Part shown: piece by piece, positions 1-11,450 of the stretch
How positions within the stretch are numbered: position 1 is the first letter of the stretch
Layout of the letters: each line of letters begins with the position of its first letter
Assembly: GCF_021462225.1 (NCBI RefSeq)
Contig: NC_061816.1
Location: 10,751,390 to 10,815,389, forward strand
Reading direction: 5' to 3'
DNA from: Girardinichthys multiradiatus
Lineage: Eukaryota > Chordata > Actinopteri > Cyprinodontiformes > Goodeidae
Length of the DNA stretch: 64,000 bases
Position numbers and translations under genes: made by a program
The notes under the pieces: generated by a model
The model's database searches: none
What the model was told of the DNA's origin: nothing
What the model saw: only the letters and a program-made list of their open reading frames with translations

Positions 1-71
1 GGACCGGTGGAAAGAGGATCGGGCAGGGGACGAAGGTTGAGACCTCGGTGGCCCAATCTCCGGATGTTTAG

Positions 72-772
72 GCTGGCTCTAGGGACATGGAATGTCACCT
101 CGCTAGGGGGGAAGGAGCCTGAGCTTGTGCAGGAGGTCGAGTGATATCGACTAGAAATAGTCGGGCTCACCTCCACGCACAGCATGGGCTCCTCGAGAGA
201 GGCTGGACTCTCTTCTACTCTGGAGTGGCCTGCGGGGAGAGGCGGCGAGCTGGGGTGGGTTTGCCTGTTGCCCCCCATCTCATGTTGGGGTTTACCCCAG
301 TGGATGAGAGAGTCACATCCCTGTGCCTTTGGGTTGGGGACAGGTCTCTGACTGGCGTTTCAGCCTACGGGCCGAGCGGTAGTGCGGAGTACCTAGCCTT
401 CCTGGCGTCCCTGACAGGGGTGCTGCAAAGTGCCCCTCGCGGGGACTCCATTATTCTGCTGGGTAACTTCAACACCCACGTGGGAAACGACTATCCCGCC
501 TCTCCAGGTGTCACTGAGAGGAATGGCCTCCTGATCTGAATCCGAGTGTTGTTTCATTGTTGGACTTCTGTGCTAGTCACGGATTGTCCATAATGAACAT
601 CATGTTCAAACATAAGGGTGTCCATCAGTGCACTTGGCACCAGGACACCCTAGGCAGGACGTCGATGATCGACTTTGTTGTCGTGTCTTCAGACCTTCGG
701 CCACATGTTTTGGACATTCGGGTGAAGAGAAGGGCTGAGCTGTCCACTGATCACCAACAGGTTAGGTGAGTT
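72..772 (+). pseudogene. Rex3 endonuclease domain, broken
   Basis: An AP-endonuclease-like domain that would nick target DNA for target-primed reverse transcription. Seen in pieces: GTWNVTSL near 88, LLERGWTLFYSGVACGERRR (190-250), SAYGPSGSAEYLAF (362-405), LLGNFNTHVGNDY (458-495, normally GDFN), and DFVVVSSDLRPHVLD with STDHQ (668-760). A stop near 142, a frame change near 540 and a stop at 768 inactivate it. D-to-N in the GDFN box removes a conserved acidic residue. Confidence 0.85.
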
Positions 773-1444
773 GGATCCACTGGAAAAGGAGAAAGCCGGA
801 CAGACTTGGTAGGTCCAAGTGCATAGTGAGGGTCTGCTGGGAATGTCCAGCAGAGCCCTCAGCCAGGGATGTATTAAACTCCCACCTCCGGGAGAACTTT
901 GACCAGATTCTGGGGGAGGTTGGACACAGAGTCTGAGTGGACCATGTTCTCCACATCCATTGTCGATGCTGCTGCCCGTAGCCGCGGCCGTAAGGCCTGC
1001 GGTGCGTGTCGTGGCGGCAATCTCCAAACTCGGTGGTGGATACTGGCAGTAAGGGATGCTATCAAGCTGAAGAAGGAGTCCTATTTGGCTGTGGTTGACT
1101 TGTGGGACTCCTGAGGCAGCTGACGGGTACTGTGACGCCAAGCGTGCCTGCAGCCCGGGCTGTGGCAGAGGCAAACCATGGGCCTGTGAGGAGTTGGGTG
1201 AGGCCATGGAGAAGGACTACCAGTTGGCCTTGAAACGATTCTGGCAAACCGTACGGCGCCTCAGGAGGGGGAGCACTGTTTACAGTGTGGGTGGGGAGCT
1301 GCTGACCTTGACTGGGGACATTATCGGGCGGTGGAAGGAGTACTTCAAAAATCTCCTCAATCCTGCCGTCACGCCTTCCCTGATGGAGCAGAGGCTGGGG
1401 AAACGGGGTTGGACTCTTTCATCACCTAGGCTGAAGTCACCAAG

Positions 1445-2900
1445 GTGGTTAAAAACCTCGACAGTAGCAGGGCTCCGTGGGTGGATGAGATCCGCCCTGA
1501 GTACCTCAAGTCTCTGCATGTTGTGGGGCTATCATGGTTGACACGCCTCTTCAACATTGCGTGGTGGTCGGGGACAGTGCCTCAAGACTGGCAGACCGGG
1601 GTGGTGGTCCCCCTTTATAAGAAGGGTGAGTGGAGGGTGTGTTCCAACTATAGGGGAATCATGCTTCTCAGCCTCCCTGATAAGGCCTATGCCAGGGTTT
1701 TGGAGAGGAGAGTCCAGCCTATAGTCGAACCTCGGCTACAGGAGGAGCAGTGTGGTTATCGTCCCAGCCGTGGAACACTGGACCAGCTCTACATGCTCTG
1801 CAGGGTATTCGAGGGCTCATGGGAGTTTGCCCAACCGGTCCACATGTGTTTTGTGGACCTGGAGAAAGCATTCGACTGTGTCCCTCGTAGTGCCCTGTGG
1901 GGGGTGCTCCAGGAGTACGGAGTTGGGGGCCCTTTATTAGAGGCCATCCAGTCTCTGTACAAGCGGAGCAGGAGTTTGGTTGGCATTGCTGGCACTAAGT
2001 CGGACCTGTTCCTGGTGCATGTTGGACTCTGGCAGGGCTGCCCTTTGTCACCGGTCCTGTTCATAACTTTCATGGACAGGATTTCTAGGCACAGCCAAGG
2101 GCCAGAGGGGTTCTGGATTTCATCTCTTTTTTTTTGCAGATGACGTGGTCCTGCTGACCCCCTCTAGCTAAGACCTACAGCATGCGCTGGGGCAGTTCGC
2201 AGCCGAGTGTGAAGCGGCTGGGATGAAGATCAGCTCCTCCAAGTCCGAGGCCATGGCTCTCGACCGGAAAAGGGTGGCTTGTCCTCTTCAGGTTGGAGGG
2301 GAGTTCCTGCCTCAAGTGGAGGAGTTCAAGTATCTTAGGGTCTGGTTCACGAGTGAGGGGAGAATGGAATGGGACATCGACAGGCGGATCGGTGCGGCTG
2401 CCGCAGTAATGGGGACGCTGTGCTGGTCCATTGTGGTAAAGAGAGAGCTGAGCCGAAAAGCAAAGCTCTCAATTTACCGGTCGGTCTATGTTCCTACCCT
2501 CACCTATGGCCATGAACTTTGGGTCATGACTGAAAGAACAAGATCCCTGATACAAGTGGCTGAAATGAGCTTCCTCCATAGGGTGGCCGGGCACCCCTTA
2601 CAGATAGGATGAGGAGCTCGGCCATCCTGGAAGGGCTCGGAGTAGCGCCGCTGCTCTTCCGCATCGAGAGGAGCCAGTTGAGGTGGGTCGGGCATCTATA
2701 CCGGATGCCTCCTGGACGCCTTCCTCGGGAGGTGTTCCTGGCACGTCCCACAGGGAGGAGGCCCAGGGGATGGCCAAGGACACGCTAGAGGGAATATGTC
2801 TCTCGGCTGGCCTGGGAACGCCTTGGGCTCCCCCCAGAGGAGCTGGAGGAGGTGCCTCCTGTGACCCGGTCCCGGATGAAGCGGAAGACGACGAGTACAA
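1445..2900 (+). pseudogene. Rex3 reverse transcriptase, frameshifted
   Basis: RT motifs in order: APWVDEIRPEYLK (1470-1510), VVVPLYKKGEWRVCSNYRGI (1600-1660), EEQCGYRPSRGTLDQLYML (1740-1800), FVDLEKAFDCVPRSALW (1850-1900) and GLWQGCPLSPVLF (2025-2065). The catalytic FADD box follows at about 2136 but is shifted out of frame by a 9-base T run (2127-2135). The C-terminal part continues at 2223-2612 (SSSKSEAMALDRKRVACPLQ, LTYGHELWVMTERTRS), and further frames run to about 2900. It is non-functional. Confidence 0.88.
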
Positions 2901-2904
2901 GTAA

Positions 2905-4040
2905 AGGCTGAGGTACGCTATTGTGATTTTGTTTGCAATAATTTTTGATATAATATCCTACACTGAATTAATACTTCAGGGTCATAAAAAACACAAATAC
3001 GTTAGGATTCAGGATTTCATTTGCGAGAAAGGTTGGCTAAATCTATAAGTGTCCATCGAGGATATTTTAAGGTACCTGAAGGAAAACAGTTCTTGTGGGT
3101 AAAAGATCAGATCTGTTGTGTTCTGTTCACTATTTGAATAACATATTGTATTACTGCTATAAATTTCTCCAACACTGGAAGGGAGAGAAGCAACAGCAGG
3201 CGCAGTACCAACAGGAATGTGTTACAAGAGATGTGCACCAACTTTGTTAAGAAACTCAATTTCCTCTTTTACCTCATCCCACCTAACACCTAGGGACACA
3301 TACTCGTCTCCTTTCGTCTCATTCACACACAGTCCCAGACTCATCAGCACTTTTTCCCCCACTTTCCCCAGCATGCCTCATAATTATCACATAGCAGCTC
3401 ATTGCACACTGTGCCATCTGTTACTCGAACGCATGCGCACCCGAAAACAGCAACAAGGCGCTGCCAGATGCTGGGGATCTTGAGTTAATAAAACCTATTG
3501 TGCATGACCAAATTCGCAGCATGTCTTTAACTATTTTGAACAAAAAGAAAAAGGAATTGGTCCTAAAGGAGTATTAATTTATCATCATGCAAAAACATTA
3601 TTTGGAATATAAAAGCTTTACATTTAAGCTGAAAAGACTTTTTCAGTTGGACATTTTTTTTGCCAGAAAGGAGAATAAATTCCTATAGGAAAGGAAATAA
3701 GCTGTAGCCCAAAACATATTTTACAACACATGGTGTGTTATTCTGGGGCCCTGAGGATGACTCTAAAATGTATTAACGACTGAGAAACATGAGCCTCGAT
3801 ATGCTGAAAACATGTGTTGAAGAAGTTGAACACCATGAATGTTTCAGATTGACAGTGACGCAGTTCTGAAGAGACTGGGAGGTGCTGAATTAACTGGGAA
3901 GTGGGGATACTAACAGAACCACCAATTAGAAGCAGATAATATTGTTGCTAATAATGGCATCTGGTGCAGAAAAACTCTGGTTCTTTTTTAAAATGCCTTG
4001 CAGACGTATTAAGGCCCCTTGAGCCTTCTTATAATTTGTC
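2905..4040. other. AT-rich intronic sequence, no gene recognised
   Basis: No exon, RNA gene or clear repeat was recognised. Short open frames here (for example 3217-3483) have no recognisable domain. fgf14 exon 4 was looked for on the minus strand and not found. Confidence 0.5.
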
Positions 4041-4185
4041 ACTTTACAAACAACTTTCATGAATTTTGTTGGGATTTTATGTGACAGACCAAAGTCATGG
4101 CCACTTCTAAGGTGGAAGGAAAATGAAACATTGTTCACGTTGTTTTACTCATAAATATTTTAAAACTGTGGTATGCGTTTTTTTC
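4040..4185 (+). mobile_element. Tc1-like terminal fragment
   Basis: GGGATTTTATGTGACAGACC followed by GGTGGAAGGAAAATGAAAC is the subterminal signature of the common fish Tc1 family also seen at 5010-5991 and elsewhere in the window. Only the terminal region is present. Confidence 0.6.
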
Positions 4186-4273
4186 AGGCCCCATAAGTTG
4201 ATATTTGTAAAATCACCTGGTAATTACAGCTACAAATCTTTTAGGTATGTTTCTACCAGCTTTGTACACCTAG

Positions 4274-4425
4274 ATCAGGGGTGTCTAAAGTACAGTCCGG
4301 GGGTAGTTAGCAGCCCCAAGACTGATTTTGTGGGCTCCCAGCAGATGCTCAGTGCTCCAAATACCATGTGTAACCGTGCCTTTTTAGGTTGCAGCTCCTA
4401 AGATGTGGATTAACCTACAACTACC
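4274..4425 (+). repeat. hAT-like MITE or SINE fragment
   Basis: Starts CAGGGGTGTCTAAAGTACAG and continues GTCCGGGGG, close to a very common fish repeat that opens CAGGGGTGTCCAAA. The 3' boundary is not clear. Assigned by recalled similarity only. Confidence 0.45.
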
Positions 4426-5009
4426 GTCTTTGCTCTGACCTTTGACACCACTTCTGATGCAGATTTGTACTTTATTTTGTTGTTTTGTATTTATGATTGC
4501 TCTTACCCCTGTCATATTTATATATATGCCCTGTCTAATATTAGACTTTTGTGACATTTTGGTGTCTTTTTAATATGTATGGTCCTGTGATGTTTTAAAG
4601 TGCTTCATGAATAAAGCAGCAAAACAAGCTGGAATTCAAGACTTAATTTCTAAAATTACTAGACAAAATAAAATCTTACAATGGAAAGTGTGTGTTTTAA
4701 TAATCATGTTTTTTTGCTTTCTCTTTAATTTCATAGGAAGTATGGCGACATATGTCCAGTGACCGTTGCTCTAAGCATTCTTTGCTGCATCCAAATCTGC
4801 TTTTAATTAGAGTATTAAACCTGGCTAAATGTGCTAAGCCTTTTCTAAGAAAGAGTGACCCAAATCCTGTTCTTATTGCTGAGAATAGACTCTTTTTATT
4901 TTTTTGCTATTTATTTTTAATCGGGCCTAAAATCATTTACAAACTTGTTTGATCAAATTTGTTTTTGGCTGACATTTTCACCCTTTCTTCTTTGTAAAAT
5001 AGCTCAAGT

Positions 5010-5991
5010 ACAGTCAGATCGCATGAAAAGTGACTGAACATCCCTTGCCACGGATTAATTGATTTCAGGTCTGGACTTTGGGCAATTCTATCTAACTTAT
5101 GAGCATGCGTTGATTAAACTATTTCATTGTAGCTCTAGCTGTATGTTTAAGGTCATTGCCCTGCTGGGCGTCTTTTAGCCGTTCCAACAGGTCTTCTTCC
5201 AGGATTGTTCTGTATTTAGCTTAAAACATTTTCCCAGTCGAGTTTGGCTAGCTTCTCTCACCCTGCTGAAGAAATTGATTCCCAAAGCACCACCATGTTT
5301 CACCATGATGATGTTGTGCTCAGGGTTATACGCAGTGTTTGTTTTACCCCACAAGTAGCTTTTTACATGCAGACCAAAAAGATTCATATTAGGCTCATCT
5401 GACTAGATCAGCCTTCCTCCACATGGTTGCTGTGTCTCCTATGTGGATTGTGGCGAAATGCAAAGAAGACTTCTTATTTACTTTCTTTCAACAATGGATT
5501 TCTTCTTGCAACTCTTTCATGAAAGTCAGATTTGTGGAGTGCAAAACTAATAATCCCCCTGTTGACAGACTCTTCTACCTGAGCTGTGGATCTGTGCAGC
5601 TCCTCCAGAATTACTATAAGCTTCAAGGCTACATCTCTGATTAATGCTGTCTTTATCTGGCCTGTCATCTTAGGAGGACAGCCACATTTCTGTAGATTTG
5701 CAGCTTTGTCTTACTCTTTCAGGTTTTAGATAATAGGCTGATCAGTGCTCTGAGATGTTTAATGTCTTATTGTTTAATAACTCAGCTCCATTTTGAGCCT
5801 CAGAGGCTGTCGCAGAACATCTAGGTTTATACAGAGATTAATTGGCACACAGGTAAACGCTACACACTAATTAGGTGACTTCTGAAGGCAGTAACTTTTA
5901 AAGGCTATCACATAAAATCATTGATGTTTAAGGTTGTAATATAAAAAACATGAAAAGGTTCAAGGGGTATGAATGCTTTTGCATGGCACTG
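5010..5991 (-). mobile_element. Tc1-like transposon remnant (family A)
   Basis: Minus-strand translation shows an HTH-end piece at 5474-5668 (LEELHRSTAQVEESV, LHKSDFHERVARRNPLLKES) and a catalytic-domain piece at 5175-5387 (IIMVKHGG, then SWKKTCWN). The right end reads GTTCAAGGGGTATGAATGC then GGCACTG, the family terminus. Frames are broken and the element is dead. Related copies lie at 20655, 24130, 44340, 56530, 59605 and 61830. Confidence 0.8.
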
Positions 5992-6800
5992 CACTGCAGC
6001 ATGTTCTGATTACATCTGTCCCATTGCATTGTGTATATATACCTGGGATTAGGTGTTTTTGCTTGTGTTTTTCTCCCTTTACCTTAGACCATATGGATAA
6101 AATGAATGTTTTCCAGTTCATCTAAAGCATAAAACATGAACTAGCAGCTGGGACGAAAAGAACATATATATCAAAGAAAGAATATGTCCTAGCATCTCCT
6201 ACCCAGCACCCTGTTTTGTAATATTTCTTTCTTCCAACTGGAAAATTAGTTGCAGAAGTGCTTTATCCCAAGCATTTTACAGAGAAGACTGCTGACAAGT
6301 GCTCTTTGTTTCTCTGAAGTTAAAGGTAATGCGGTCTGATCCGTATCGACATCCTGTCACCTCCACCATGCCTATCTTGGGTGGAGGAAAAACTAACCCA
6401 ATTTGTGTCCAGTAAACAAGCGGTTCACTACATATGAAGCATAAAAAGTCAACATCATAGCTGCAGTTCATTTGTGATGGCACCCTCGTAATCTTTAATG
6501 AGCATCTCCCCAAGCTGGTCACACCATCCTTACCTGCCAGGACCTTTGGAGCAGCCAATTAAACATCAAGCCGTGGTGACATCAGGATGAATTAGACCTG
6601 CCGTTGATGATTTATACGTTCGTTATCATGGAGCTGCCAGCATATCAGTCCTTGAGCTGGAACACGATCAAACGTTCTCACTTTTTCTCTCCATGTGCAG
6701 CATTGGAGGGGACTTCTACTGTGTGTGAACAGGGGGACTCCCCCTCTTCAATTATTTACAGGAAGCCCTCATGCATCTGTGACTTTCAGTGACAGGCTGA
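5992..6800. other. Intronic sequence, nothing recognised
   Basis: No coding similarity, RNA gene or known repeat recognised. The minus-strand frame at 6277-6558 shows no domain. Confidence 0.45.
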
Positions 6801-7215
6801 GAAAGCCCAGCAGAGCGCTGTTATTCCTCTTCCCAATTACTATTTTCTCTTCCTCTTATCCCTTAACAAACAATGCTTCCTCCTCTCAATCCTTCCTGGT
6901 TCATTTCCAACTCCCTCATCTGTCTACATGTTTTTCTTTTCCTCTTTCATCTTTTTTTTACCCTGCTTTTCCTCTCACTGTCCTCCTCCCTTCATCTTCT
7001 TTTCTCGTCTCCAAACCTGCTCTTTCTTCTTAGCTTTGTTACTCTCAACTGTCATGTTCATTTCCGTCATTTAACCTCTTCCCCTCCCATCCGCTTCTAT
7101 TCCCCTCAATCACCTATCCTCTCATCCCATCACCCCTTGCCCCCTCTTGTCATCTTCCCTCCAAAAAAGAAAAGAAGGGGGAGGAAGGAGGGATGAAGCA
7201 GGAAGAAAGGGACAT
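6800..7215 (+). repeat. Pyrimidine-rich tract ending in purine-rich tract
   Basis: The plus strand is strongly C/T-biased from about 6820 to 7157 (many CTTCCTC and TTTTC units), then flips to A/G (AAAAAAGAAAAGAAGGGGG, 7156-7174, and on to about 7210). Open frames through it (6873-7196) are low complexity and not genes. Such tracts can form triplex or hairpin structures. Confidence 0.75.
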
Positions 7216-7344
7216 CGGTGGACGAGTGTGAACTCTTTCTGAGGAGTCAGCATTGAAATAATTCATATTCTGCTCCAGCTTACCCACACCACAGCTCCTG
7301 TACCTCACTTCCCCTGTTCTTTCTCTGCTCTGCTTGCTCTTCAT

Positions 7345-8418
7345 CTCCTCCTCTTTTTCTCTGTCAAACCTTGTCTCTCCATCTCCTCACAATAATCTTG
7401 CTTTTGATTTTACCATTTTCCCCATTTGCTTGTGTTTGGCAAGATGCTTCTGGCAAGGACACTGAAACAAATCGCTGTCAAATTCACTCGAACTGAAAGA
7501 ATGTATCATTTAGGCAGATTGACCGCCTCAAAGACATTTTCTGCTGTTTTTATGATGATTAGCATCAAGTAAGATCATGATTTCATTCACAGACTGTTTT
7601 CTCTTAAAAAAGGTTTGCTAATTTATCTTTAATTGACTAAAAATGTTGTTGTTTAGAACAAAAACATGGTTCTGCATAAGGCAGTAATGTCTCAATAACC
7701 AAACCACTCGTACCGGCTTAGTATCTGGCTTAGTTGAATGGCATGTTCTCTTGTCTTTCCCCTTTTAAAAGTGGCTTTCAGAATTGGGCCATTTTGTCAT
7801 GATGTATTTATACCACTTGGAAACCACAACATGGATTTTTAGTTAAAAATTCCTAAACACTCTGAAAGACATTAAAAAATGTTTGCTGCATTTACTCAAT
7901 AGGAATTAACATGTGATACCCCCTTATTTGAATAAACATACTCCTACCAAATGTGAGATTTTATGAAAATTTCTTGCTGCAGCAAATAAAGTTAAATGTA
8001 TTTTAAGGTTTTTTGCACATCTTTACCTTGCAGAGGTGCCTGTAAGTGAGGAATGTTCTCGCAGTTTGCTTTGGACCATGACATGAATAATGTAAAAGCA
8101 TTAAAAATGGAAAATGTTTGGAAGAATTAAAATGCCTCCAAATTTTGGAAGCAAAGGTAGTTAAATGTCATCTTACACCTCAGATCACAGCTGAAGATAA
8201 CAGATGCATCACTCCTAGCCAACAATTTACCCTTGTGGATAAAGCCAGGCGGATATTTCCACTTGTGTCTAATTAAAGTCCCTGAGGGGACTGCAGCACG
8301 TGTAACATCAGGAAAACACAATTCTCGCCGGGGCGCAAGACGACAGCTGTGGTCGTGGATGCTGTCCTTTAGCAGTTTCTGATAAAACTGTCTGCATGTG
8401 TGTTGGTGGTGTGCTCAC
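7345..8418. other. fgf14 intron 3, proximal part
   Basis: AT-rich DNA directly downstream of exon 3 on the gene strand. No transposon similarity recognised. Exon 4 was not found here. Confidence 0.5.
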
Positions 8419-8522
8419 CGAGGAGTAAAGGTGACCCTCTCCGTTCATGGCAATGTAGAGGCCGGTTTTGACTGATTGGATGGCCACGACTCTCAGACCC
8501 ACAGGAATCAGGTTAAACAGAG
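8419..8522 (-). CDS. fgf14: fgf14 exon 3 (FGF core, conserved FHF motif)
   Basis: This 104-nt exon has acceptor TGTCCCCAG (ending 8523) and donor GTGAGC (8418-8413). It encodes [20 protein letters not shown], then [28 protein letters not shown] is near-invariant in FHFs, and [13 protein letters not shown] matches FGF14 rather than FGF11, 12 or 13. This part of the beta-trefoil contributes to the surface that contacts the sodium channel tail. Entry is phase 1 and exit phase 0, as expected before exon 4, which usually starts Glu-Leu-Phe-Thr. Compared with mammals it has Ser for Gly in IQ-S-VK, and HLYS for YLYP. The longer open frame on both sides is intronic. Confidence 0.95.
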
Positions 8523-8739
8523 CTGGGGACATAGAACACAAAAGGAATCAAATTTATTAATAATGAACATCTATACAGCTATACATTTTCATACATTTTT
8601 AATGACCAATCATAAATCAGACGGTGTAAGACTTTACAAAATGATCTGAATTAAAATGTGAAGTGACTGGGATTTTCGGTTAAAATAAAACAAAAATGTG
8701 TTTTTTAGCTGAGGAAAAAGTTAGGACACCCTACCCTCT

Positions 8740-9390
8740 AGTAAGTCTTACCCCTTTATTTAAAATAATTTCAGTGGATCTCTTCCTGCAGCCATCTACC
8801 AATTACTTTTAGCTGTGAGATGTTAAATTGGTTGCTTTTATGTACGGCGCGTTTCACCGTGTCACTCACAGTATCTCAAGGAGATAAAGATCTGGGCTTC
8901 GACTCCATTCCAGGACTGTCCATTTCTTAATTTTGGATTTACTGGTATGCTGCAGTAAAGCATCACCAAAACATGATACTTCCACCTCCATGCATCACAA
9001 CTGATGAGGTTATTTTCCAGGTGTGCTGTGTTTGGTTTACGCCAAACATGTCCTTTGTTCTGGTGTCCAATTGATTAGATTTTAAATTAATCTGTCCTAA
9101 GAACATTATTCCAGTTCTGGTCTTTGTTTATGTTCTGTCGGATCTTCATGTTTATCTTTTAGAACAAAGGTTTCCTCCTTGCACACCTCTCATGAAAGTT
9201 AAACTTGGTGATGACATTTTAGGGTTTTTGGAGACTTCGCATTGCATCTTCAGGTCTGCTTTCAAGGGTGAACTTGCTTGAACAGCCACACATCAGCATG
9301 TTGGAAGTTGTTCTGAGACCTTTTCGATCAATCACCAGTCTTATAAGCTGCTTCAGTCTTCTTTCTGAAGGCCTCGGGGCGCATTCACAC
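8740..9390 (-). mobile_element. Tc1-like transposon remnant (family B)
   Basis: Lies just upstream of exon 3. TTTACTGGTATGCTGCAG, TTGGTTTACGCCAAACATG and the block at 9220-9380 (CTTCTTTCTGAAGGCCTC) match, from memory, a fish Tc1 family whose transposase is on the minus strand. The minus frame at 9219-9413 holds the HTH start (PSERRLKQLIRLVIDRKG). Fragmentary and dead. A second partial copy is at 29985-30270. Confidence 0.65.
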
Positions 9391-9539
9391 TGCCGAAAAA
9401 TGAAGACATTCATACCTTCAGTTGTTGGGCAAGAAACTGGTTTGCTTTCACACAGAGATTTTTAGACTGCGCTGATCAAGAAGACAAAAAGCACGAAGAA
9501 GAAAGTCCATCTCAGTGTTTCTGTTGCTATTTTGGTGTT

Positions 9540-9830
9540 CAATTGTAGCTGTGCGCCTCTCCTCCTGCTTTTGGAAAGCTGGCCCGGCATGCATTCACAC
9601 TACAAGCGAACCGCTTCAGGGTCTGGATAGCGTGGCGTTTCAGGCAGTTGTAACTGTGCCGAGGTAGAGTTCTTTGGTCCGTTTCAGGGTTCACCCCAGC
9701 GTGATCCACTCCAGAAACTGGACCCTGGCACGGTACAAGGCATTTCAAAGGTTTAGTGTGAAAGCACTGTCAGCTCTTTGGGTCTCACCATGGTTTAAAT
9801 TGAGCAATCTGTCTTTGAAAAGCTCGGTAA
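9540..9830. other. Unclassified block, possible MITE
   Basis: GC-richer than its surroundings, with paired phrases such as GCATTCACACT (about 9590) and TTTGGTCCGTTTC (about 9673), of the kind found at MITE ends in fish. No clear terminal repeats; low confidence. Confidence 0.2.
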
Positions 9831-9839
9831 TTATGTTCT

Positions 9840-10690
9840 CATTTTGTGCACCTGATATGATTCATATTAAGTGTTATTTCAGCCATTTTAAGTGGGAATA
9901 AATGTGGGGTGTCCTCATTTATTTCTCACCAGAAATAACAGTATTTTGAAACATTTTACATCAAATTTTATATAAAGGTACTATCTTCAGATGTCTTTGT
10001 CTATTTATAATACCTTAATGCCTCAGTACTATTAAAACCGGTATTAGGAAACCTTAAAATTCTAATAATTGAGTATTCTCTTTCATGTGACAGTGCAGAG
10101 ATATTTTGGTAATTTATACTTTTTTCAATATCAGTCACAATTAATTTATTCTTTAAAGAGGCAGCATAGCTCTTAGCTCCAGCAGGTCTAAAGAGCAGCA
10201 CTCAGAGTGCACACGATGGCCATGTTATGGCGAAAAACGCATGCCCTGATATCTTATAGGAACAGACACTTATGGATGAGATACCACTTTCTACATCACA
10301 CGTGTACTCTGAGCTACGGTTGTGAGTTTCATACATGTTTTATCTGTTTTGGGGTTAAAGGAGATGTGACCAAAAACCCAGCAGCCCTGATTTTGACCTG
10401 CAAATGTCCCCCACCACATCCTAGAAGCGTAGAGATTTATTGATGCTTCAGAAGGTAACAGGAAGGTTAGACCAGTGTTTCAATGGGGAACAGCTGCTAT
10501 TGGCAGGTCAAAGTTGGCCACAAAACTCTGATCAGAGCCTCTCTTCATTCATGGAGTCTGTTAGTTTTTTTAACCGTTCTTGATCAGTTTGGTGCGCAAC
10601 AGCAACTACAGCCTCCCAGGCAATATTCGAAGAGGTGCACCGTTTTCCTTCACGTAAGTCTCCTGAAGGGCCCGTGAGTTCTCAATAAAA
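9840..10690. other. Intron 2 sequence, nothing recognised
   Basis: No gene or classified repeat seen. The plus frame at 10207-10443 has no recognisable domain. Confidence 0.4.
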
Positions 10691-11450
10691 AATATTCTTT
10701 AATATTTAAGGCCTCTGATGGCTAGCCGCATGGGGGAATACTTCGGTGCATATGATGGAGCATTGTAAACCATGGTCTTCTTCAAAGATTTTTCCATCCC
10801 CACTGCTTGAAGAGTGTTTACTAAAAACTGGTAGGTTTGGGAGTTGATTTAGAGTCCATCTTGTCCCTGAAAAGGTCAAACTTGCTCATCTTTAATAATA
10901 CCAGCTCATACCAGTACCCCACCTTGATGTCTGAGCTCAAGTGGAGCTGCGTCTGCATTACTGATCCAGCCACAAGTCCATCCATTTGCTCCGTCAACAG
11001 TCACAGCCATCTCATCAGTCCATAAAACCTTTGAAAACCTCTCCAATTATTTATCAGCACTGGGGGAGAATGGGTTTGCGGCAGCATCATGTTTAATTCT
11101 TCTCAAATTGTTGGCAGTTAATTTGTGTCTTTTTTCTTTCTCGACACATTTCTTGCAACCAGCTGACTGTTTTGCAAAAACAATATTTGATGGATCAAGA
11201 GTGCTGCATCCCTTCTTTTATTTGGCCCATTTTGCCTGCTGAATAGCAGCTGCTTCAAAATTATACACGCCTTGATATAGAGTGTTGATTTCCTGAGGCC
11301 ACACCCTCGCCCTCATTACATAAATACACATCACCCAATGAGCTTAAATCCAAAAAATATTTAAATTTACACAAACTCTAGTTACAAATTAAGCATAAAA
11401 ATTATCCTGTGATCAAGATGATTGCCTAGTAATTGTGCACACAGTGTATT
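10690..11450 (-). mobile_element. DNA-transposon remnant (family E)
   Basis: AAGAGTGCTGCATCCCTTC (about 11200), CCTTGATATAGAGTGTTGAT (11270-11290), and the end TGCCTAGTAATTGTGCACAC (about 11425-11445) match a widespread fish DNA-transposon whose open frame runs on the minus strand. The superfamily was not resolved. Decayed. Confidence 0.55.

Larger units (their letters stand above)
1..2904 (+). mobile_element. Rex3 (RTE-clade) LINE, decayed, nearly full coding length
   Basis: The region translates, across several frames, to an apurinic-type endonuclease followed by a reverse transcriptase of the fish Rex3 type. The DNA contains TGGCAGACCGGGGTGGTGGT (about 1590-1609) and, near 2034, a stretch ending CTGCCCTTTGTCACCG; both match, from memory, the published degenerate Rex3 PCR primers. 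Coding similarity starts near 70 and runs to about 2900. The usual GATG-type 3' tail is absent. Frame changes and stops make it inactive. It lies downstream of exon 3, in the fgf14 sense-opposed direction. Confidence 0.9.

Noticed and set aside
6695..7196. Plus-strand frames rich in Ser, Leu and Phe
   Set aside because: Produced by the pyrimidine-rich tract, not by a gene.
1..8418. fgf14 exons 4 and 5
   Set aside because: The expected peptides (Glu-Leu-Phe-Thr-Pro-Glu start, Phe-Leu-Gly-Leu-Asn-Lys core) were not found on the minus strand; they are assumed to lie left of the window.
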